Assembly: GCA_035502775.1 (NCBI GenBank)
Contig: DATJUB010000071.1
Coordinates: 9,878 to 73,877, forward strand
Direction of reading: 5' to 3'
Source: 67-14 sp035502775
Lineage (GTDB): Bacteria; Actinomycetota; Thermoleophilia; Solirubrobacterales; 70-9
DNA length: 64,000 nucleotides
The position numbers were made by a program, and so were the translations under genes. The notes under the pieces were generated by a model. The model was not told the origin of the DNA. It saw nothing but the letters and a program-made list of their open reading frames with translations, and ran no database searches. Each line of letters begins with the position of its first letter. The stretch's first letter is position 1. Of this stretch, positions 62,501 to 64,000 are shown piece by piece.

Positions 62501-64000
62501 CAGGAGCGTCGCATCGAACCCGGTCCGCTCACCGAGCTCGACCGCCCTCGCGATCGCGATCACCGGTCCCAGTCTCAGTGGGACGCGATCTCCCAGCAGC
62601 GCCTTGATCGCGTCCTCGCTCCAGCCGAACATCGCGGCCAGCGCGGCTGCGGGCGGCTTCACCGCGGTTCCGGCGGCCGAGGAGCGCAGGTAGGCGACCA
62701 GTTCGGCCGAGGCGTCGGGAAAAGCGTCGCGCAGCCCGGTGAACCCGGCGAGCATGTGGATGTCGTCCCGTCGCGGTTCGAAGGGGGATGCGTCGGTGTT
62801 CAGGGAGAACAGCGCCGGTTCGGTGAGCACCAGATTCAGCAGGTGGGCGTCGAGCCGGAAGCGGTAGGCGAGCAGCAGATAGCGGTACAGGCGGCGCAGG
62901 TACTTCGTCTGCGCGCCCGGATCGCCTCCCGGGGAGAGGATCTCCAGACCGTTCTCGTCCCGGCCGATCAGGTCGAGGACCGTGGCGAGCGGCAGCCGGT
63001 CGTCTTCGAAGAAGTCGGTCAGGGCATGCCGCAGCACCTCGATCTGCGCATAGGCGTACGGAAACAGCGCCAGACCCATGGATCCGCCGATCGCCGCCGC
63101 CGAGCCGTACCCCATGTTCTGCCCGTCGGGACCGGTCCCGATGCAGGGCGAACCGGGGCCCGGCTGAAACAGGTGCCTTTCCGGAGCCACCAGCAGCGGA
63201 TCGGTGTAGACGCATCCCTCGCCGCCCGGATCGCCACCGTCCGCGGGAGGGTCGCAGTGCAGGTCGGAATATGTGAAGACGACGCTGCCGCCACCCCGCC
63301 ACTCGGTGGATGGTTGAGCGGTCACATCCCACGCGATCGAGCCGTTCAGTTCGAGACTCGAGGCGGCGTCGAGCAGGAACCCGTTCCCGGCGCCCGACGG
63401 AAGTGAGTTGCCGTAGAAGGTCGACCTGCCGACCGTCGCCCTGGCGGCGACCAGGGCGAGCGCTCCGCCCCCGACGCCGGAGTTGGCGTAGAAGAGGCAC
63501 CCTTCGACGTTGAGCGGGATCGTGTCCGCACCACCCGACACTCCGACCGCGCCACCCGATCCGTCCCCTCTCGCCTTGTTTCCGAAGAAGCGGCAGCCGA
63601 TCAGGGAGAGCGCACAGCTCGACGTGATCGCGCCGCCGCCGTTCAGCGTGGTCGAGTCGCCGTTCTGGATGGTCAGACCGGAGATCACCGCCTGTCCGGT
63701 GCCCCTCTGTTCGATCGTGATGAACGGGGAGTCCTTGCAGTCGATGACCGTGGCACCGTTCGCCTGCCGCGCCTCGATCGCGAGTGTGCCCTTGGTCAGA
63801 CCGACCGAGATCCCGAAACTGCCGGGCTTGTCATAGGTTCCGGGCGAGATGAGCACCGTCGCCAGATCGGTGCTGCCGGCGTTCAGCGCTGTGGCGGCCG
63901 CTTCCACGGCGTCCGCGATCGTCGGGTACTCGATCGACGGCACCACGTACGGCGCGGTCGGCAGCAGTCCCCACAGCTTGGACGTGATCAATCCCGAACG
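56522..64000 (-). CDS. giant Tc-toxin A-subunit-like protein with beta-helix and LamG-like domains (5' end beyond window)
   Basis: At least 2,489 aa; the frame is open to the window edge, so the N-terminus is incomplete. Residues about 1-320: right-handed beta-helix turns ('ISGLTIQNGDS', 'LSLIGCRFFGNKARG', 'VEGCLFYANSGVGGGALALV'). About 350-700: alpha-helical shell, with TcA-typical 'WQANRKVFVHPEDYVRPELRRDKTAIFRDLE' near 630. About 725-870: LamG/concanavalin-like insert ('LTVESWVRV', 'GIWTHIGAVF', 'AEVRLWPKARTAEQIR'). About 960 onward: neuraminidase-like 'WTGWEPIGL...VVDGRLHLFWVEG'. About 2,040-2,120: 'ELYTWMSGTLEQLHQQMFQIALGMAQMAE', the pore-channel end of TcA. About 2,180-2,489: TcB-binding-domain-like C-terminus. 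It has no signal peptide in view. In TcA proteins the ring forms a pentameric channel that injects a TcB/TcC-encapsulated toxin; TcB and TcC are not in the window. Confidence 0.85.
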   Translation of the reverse strand, partial: RSGLITSKLWGLLPTAPYVVPSIEYPTIADAVEAAATALNAGSTDLATVLISPGTYDKPGSFGISVGLTKGTLAIEARQANGATVIDCKDSPFITIEQRGTGQAVISGLTIQNGDSTTLNGGGAITSSCALSLIGCRFFGNKARGDGSGGAVGVSGGADTIPLNVEGCLFYANSGVGGGALALVAARATVGRSTFYGNSLPSGAGNGFLLDAASSLELNGSIAWDVTAQPSTEWRGGGSVVFTYSDLHCDPPADGGDPGGEGCVYTDPLLVAPERHLFQPGPGSPCIGTGPDGQNMGYGSAAAIGGSMGLALFPYAYAQIEVLRHALTDFFEDDRLPLATVLDLIGRDENGLEILSPGGDPGAQTKYLRRLYRYLLLAYRFRLDAHLLNLVLTEPALFSLNTDASPFEPRRDDIHMLAGFTGLRDAFPDASAELVAYLRSSAAGTAVKPPAAALAAMFGWSEDAIKALLGDRVPLRLGPVIAIARAVELGERTGFDATLLNSLATDGLVFGSAGATPLLNAVAAVDEDLATGVEAIVTGLEREALKLFAIPLIDAASRPAGFPVTTDDELSDYLLMDVDMGVQTTSSRLVSATQSLQQYVERSRLGFEPRVFDVALSEKEWDWFGGYRTWQANRKVFVHPEDYVRPELRRDKTAIFRDLERSIANAPPTGEGLEHLVRKYLDQFLTIASLETVGSWFEPAERVAASLRLNAGAVPPGVTSGLATTEPPLFPSLTVESWVRVSAPEAPSSDLELIGLALPDGTQPGWRLFVDAATGSPTFEIRGAEGSLSVAAPAGTFDAGIWTHIGAVFEPDFPGGPRLTLYVDGAVADRRQKAVGAYPLTGRSTVRFGPTADISLAEVRLWPKARTAEQIRTDMHRAIPVGSPEFGDLSGLWQFRDETVSDRTGIWSSSATTGDLSFETPAIETAADAVTEDSWHFVGRTALPPYSYFHRTKTVHSFPGGEIPGDETAVWTGWEPIGLTINSRFVSPLVVDGRLHLFWVEGRETAADASTKPEPTPARYFGVIKYARRNADGTWAPARSPFPDVPLPGKLEDETRPAWLKPYVLPVAFEGQSAILVIYGQEGSSEDAVVPPATFILKWDDTVVTSVVPSEETLSGRFYWAVGSTPGEESTATLDAVGLKSILAANGFEPNPSIPHLTDALVSITNGHTFAYPIDDLGTALPLSSDYEFRFGDSTAFHKGNELSYLAVQDGTQVSLYGSEDPLDDQSWELLAPSILAVEHWPATWLTSLIADSGSIYLSTFSVPPKGSFPAVVASSPLAEITKVPWSSVPAPLDLLPPKAFIYNGVATIVSAFFYAKPIMLMASCADPEDLEDTSFFPPGTVFVQLSQPVFWEKTNAWYVLTAAADRTRQLWKCAGLHQESWSPCAHSPSAAGSDSNAPQSGLTLIATKGGLVCDSGPLLSEWTNDPDGAPWMPISGIPELKPAFGMTYETEIAVEILGDARQDSLAIPVTNQLAGWTFRNGADGFLVRARRSAGHPLDAQVRAYMREQGVVQIEGTGAPDMSSARFGFERLTTSVGPALSEALAVGGIAGLMSAASQNTAESDFSTLGPREVVDLPVDPEKISFSLGDAFGCYFREIFFFLPWLIAERLNAGGQCEAARTFYEYIFKPSDAGGGGDYWRSAWLAGAFAETAVDELERPDPAALARYREDPFDSGAIADLRPVAYQRAIVTAYVRNMIDWGDDEFSLDTRESVNRAAQLYRFAGELLGPRPRHIEYTPPAPVSYAELELQALNEFLISDERPGTADAPEAPVPLPPGAEPNGGVAGLGFYFGLPDSREFLSNWDLVEDRLEKIRGGLDITGAVDDLPLFEPPLSLDDIQTLGQTGGATGSDQGGSAADAASEAESRFLSMIYSARSMAAGVAELGGSLLRALEMGDAEALVALQLSQQTVVAERVREIRVQEVNSALENAAAVRSALQAATFRRDFYSAMIEAGWSAGEGIGIALATESLVPRTMSGVENSIAAPLFLLPEIFGLADGGSSPGGAMQAEAASSGDMASVLSESSSLANLIASYERRSQEWEFQKGMAEFDVTQLERQASIAERQLRSAQMQFSLDETTMQQTRAVSGYYSSKFTSEELYTWMSGTLEQLHQQMFQIALGMAQMAESTLSAITGEDRQVISTGGWSSQRKGLLSGETMIVDLARLEQAYWQWQSNDAAQTTTKRISLRRIDPVALLQLATTGSCTFRLSEELFDRDRPGQYLRTIQDLSLNLSGVDAHRHEIFGTLTCLGHETVRQPDGDAVEFLLGDTGRLPGTVLRRDTRARRASLSHMESGEPNAFASGDLAAFRGIGAVSTWRLDLPPSQNRIDLRELEDVILNMTFTSRDGGAAFRERVGAAMPPHRGSLLVDVPPVTGTVTDRAAVVPDSLPRNLAGKQFELSSMSLISDQAHPPAAAGARVLVDRPGASTQSVVLEPVSSTHGNLFRARLDEAIPEMASQTWSLEIGDGDHGAATDRHWMLVEYEEKDRPTPEVRT

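Noticed and set aside
61373..63406. 677-aa open frame opposite the Tc-like gene
   Set aside because: Antisense shadow; Arg/Gln-rich with no family.

Overview
The window is high-GC DNA that reads as one chromosomal segment of an actinobacterium, most likely class Thermoleophilia (Solirubrobacterales-like). That placement is an inference. It rests on the many secreted proteins with a Lys-rich 'SPK[IV]Y..LKPGRH..[IK]' C-terminal domain, the CSLREA and choice-of-anchor proteins, a SigB/F-type sigma factor beside a full NHEJ set, frequent TTG/GTG starts, and many start codons only 6-7 nt after a TANNNT box (leaderless mRNAs). Genes are dense, often overlap by 1-4 nt, and convergent pairs meet stop to stop.

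Layout. 0-13 kb: tRNA-charging and tRNA-modification genes on the minus strand (partial alaS, an unusual scaffold-mnmA fusion, aspS, hisS), interleaved with two secreted proteins (NHL plus collagen-like; CSLREA beta-helix), a glyoxalase-II-like hydrolase and a DUF4062 protein. 12-18 kb: formiminotransferase and M29-like peptidase pair, a VOC protein, a lipoprotein and a two-gene ABC exporter. 18.2-21 kb: tRNA-Met(CAU) followed by a 2.65-kb compositionally distinct cassette, bounded on its far side by a 43-bp imperfect copy of the tRNA 3' half. The cassette holds two lipoproteins, a 3-TM protein and an unknown protein, and no integrase. 21-24 kb: two tandem carboxypeptidase-regulatory-like surface proteins. 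24-33 kb: small stress/regulatory genes, then a six-gene unit running response regulator, histidine kinase, lipoprotein, adaptor, ATPase, FtsX-type permease (MacAB-like). 33-41 kb: hydrolase/MFS divergent pair with an operator, SUI1/YciH, two paralogous choice-of-anchor-D surface proteins and an ABC ATPase. 41-46 kb: SigB/F-family sigma factor, LigD polymerase, LigD ligase, two Ku genes and a DUF6328 membrane protein. SigB-type promoters (GTCTAA-N14-GGGTAT and a weaker mate) lie back to back between ligase and ku, and another (GTTTTT-N13-GGGTAA) precedes a Usp-like membrane protein at 46.9 kb. 47-55 kb: MFS/TetR pair, a UBP-zinc-finger / sensor kinase / response-regulator-flavoreductase operon, and an SdsA-type alkyl sulfatase with an AT-rich palindromic operator. 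55.7-64 kb: an endonuclease/exonuclease/phosphatase-fold protein immediately downstream of a giant (>2,489 aa, 5' end outside the window) Tc-toxin A-subunit-like protein carrying an N-terminal right-handed beta-helix and a LamG-like domain.

The most unusual items are the Tc-A-like/EEP operon, the tRNA-Met-borne cassette, the scaffold-MnmA fusion, and the apparent coupling of an alternative sigma factor with NHEJ. No CRISPR array, rRNA or intact transposase is visible.
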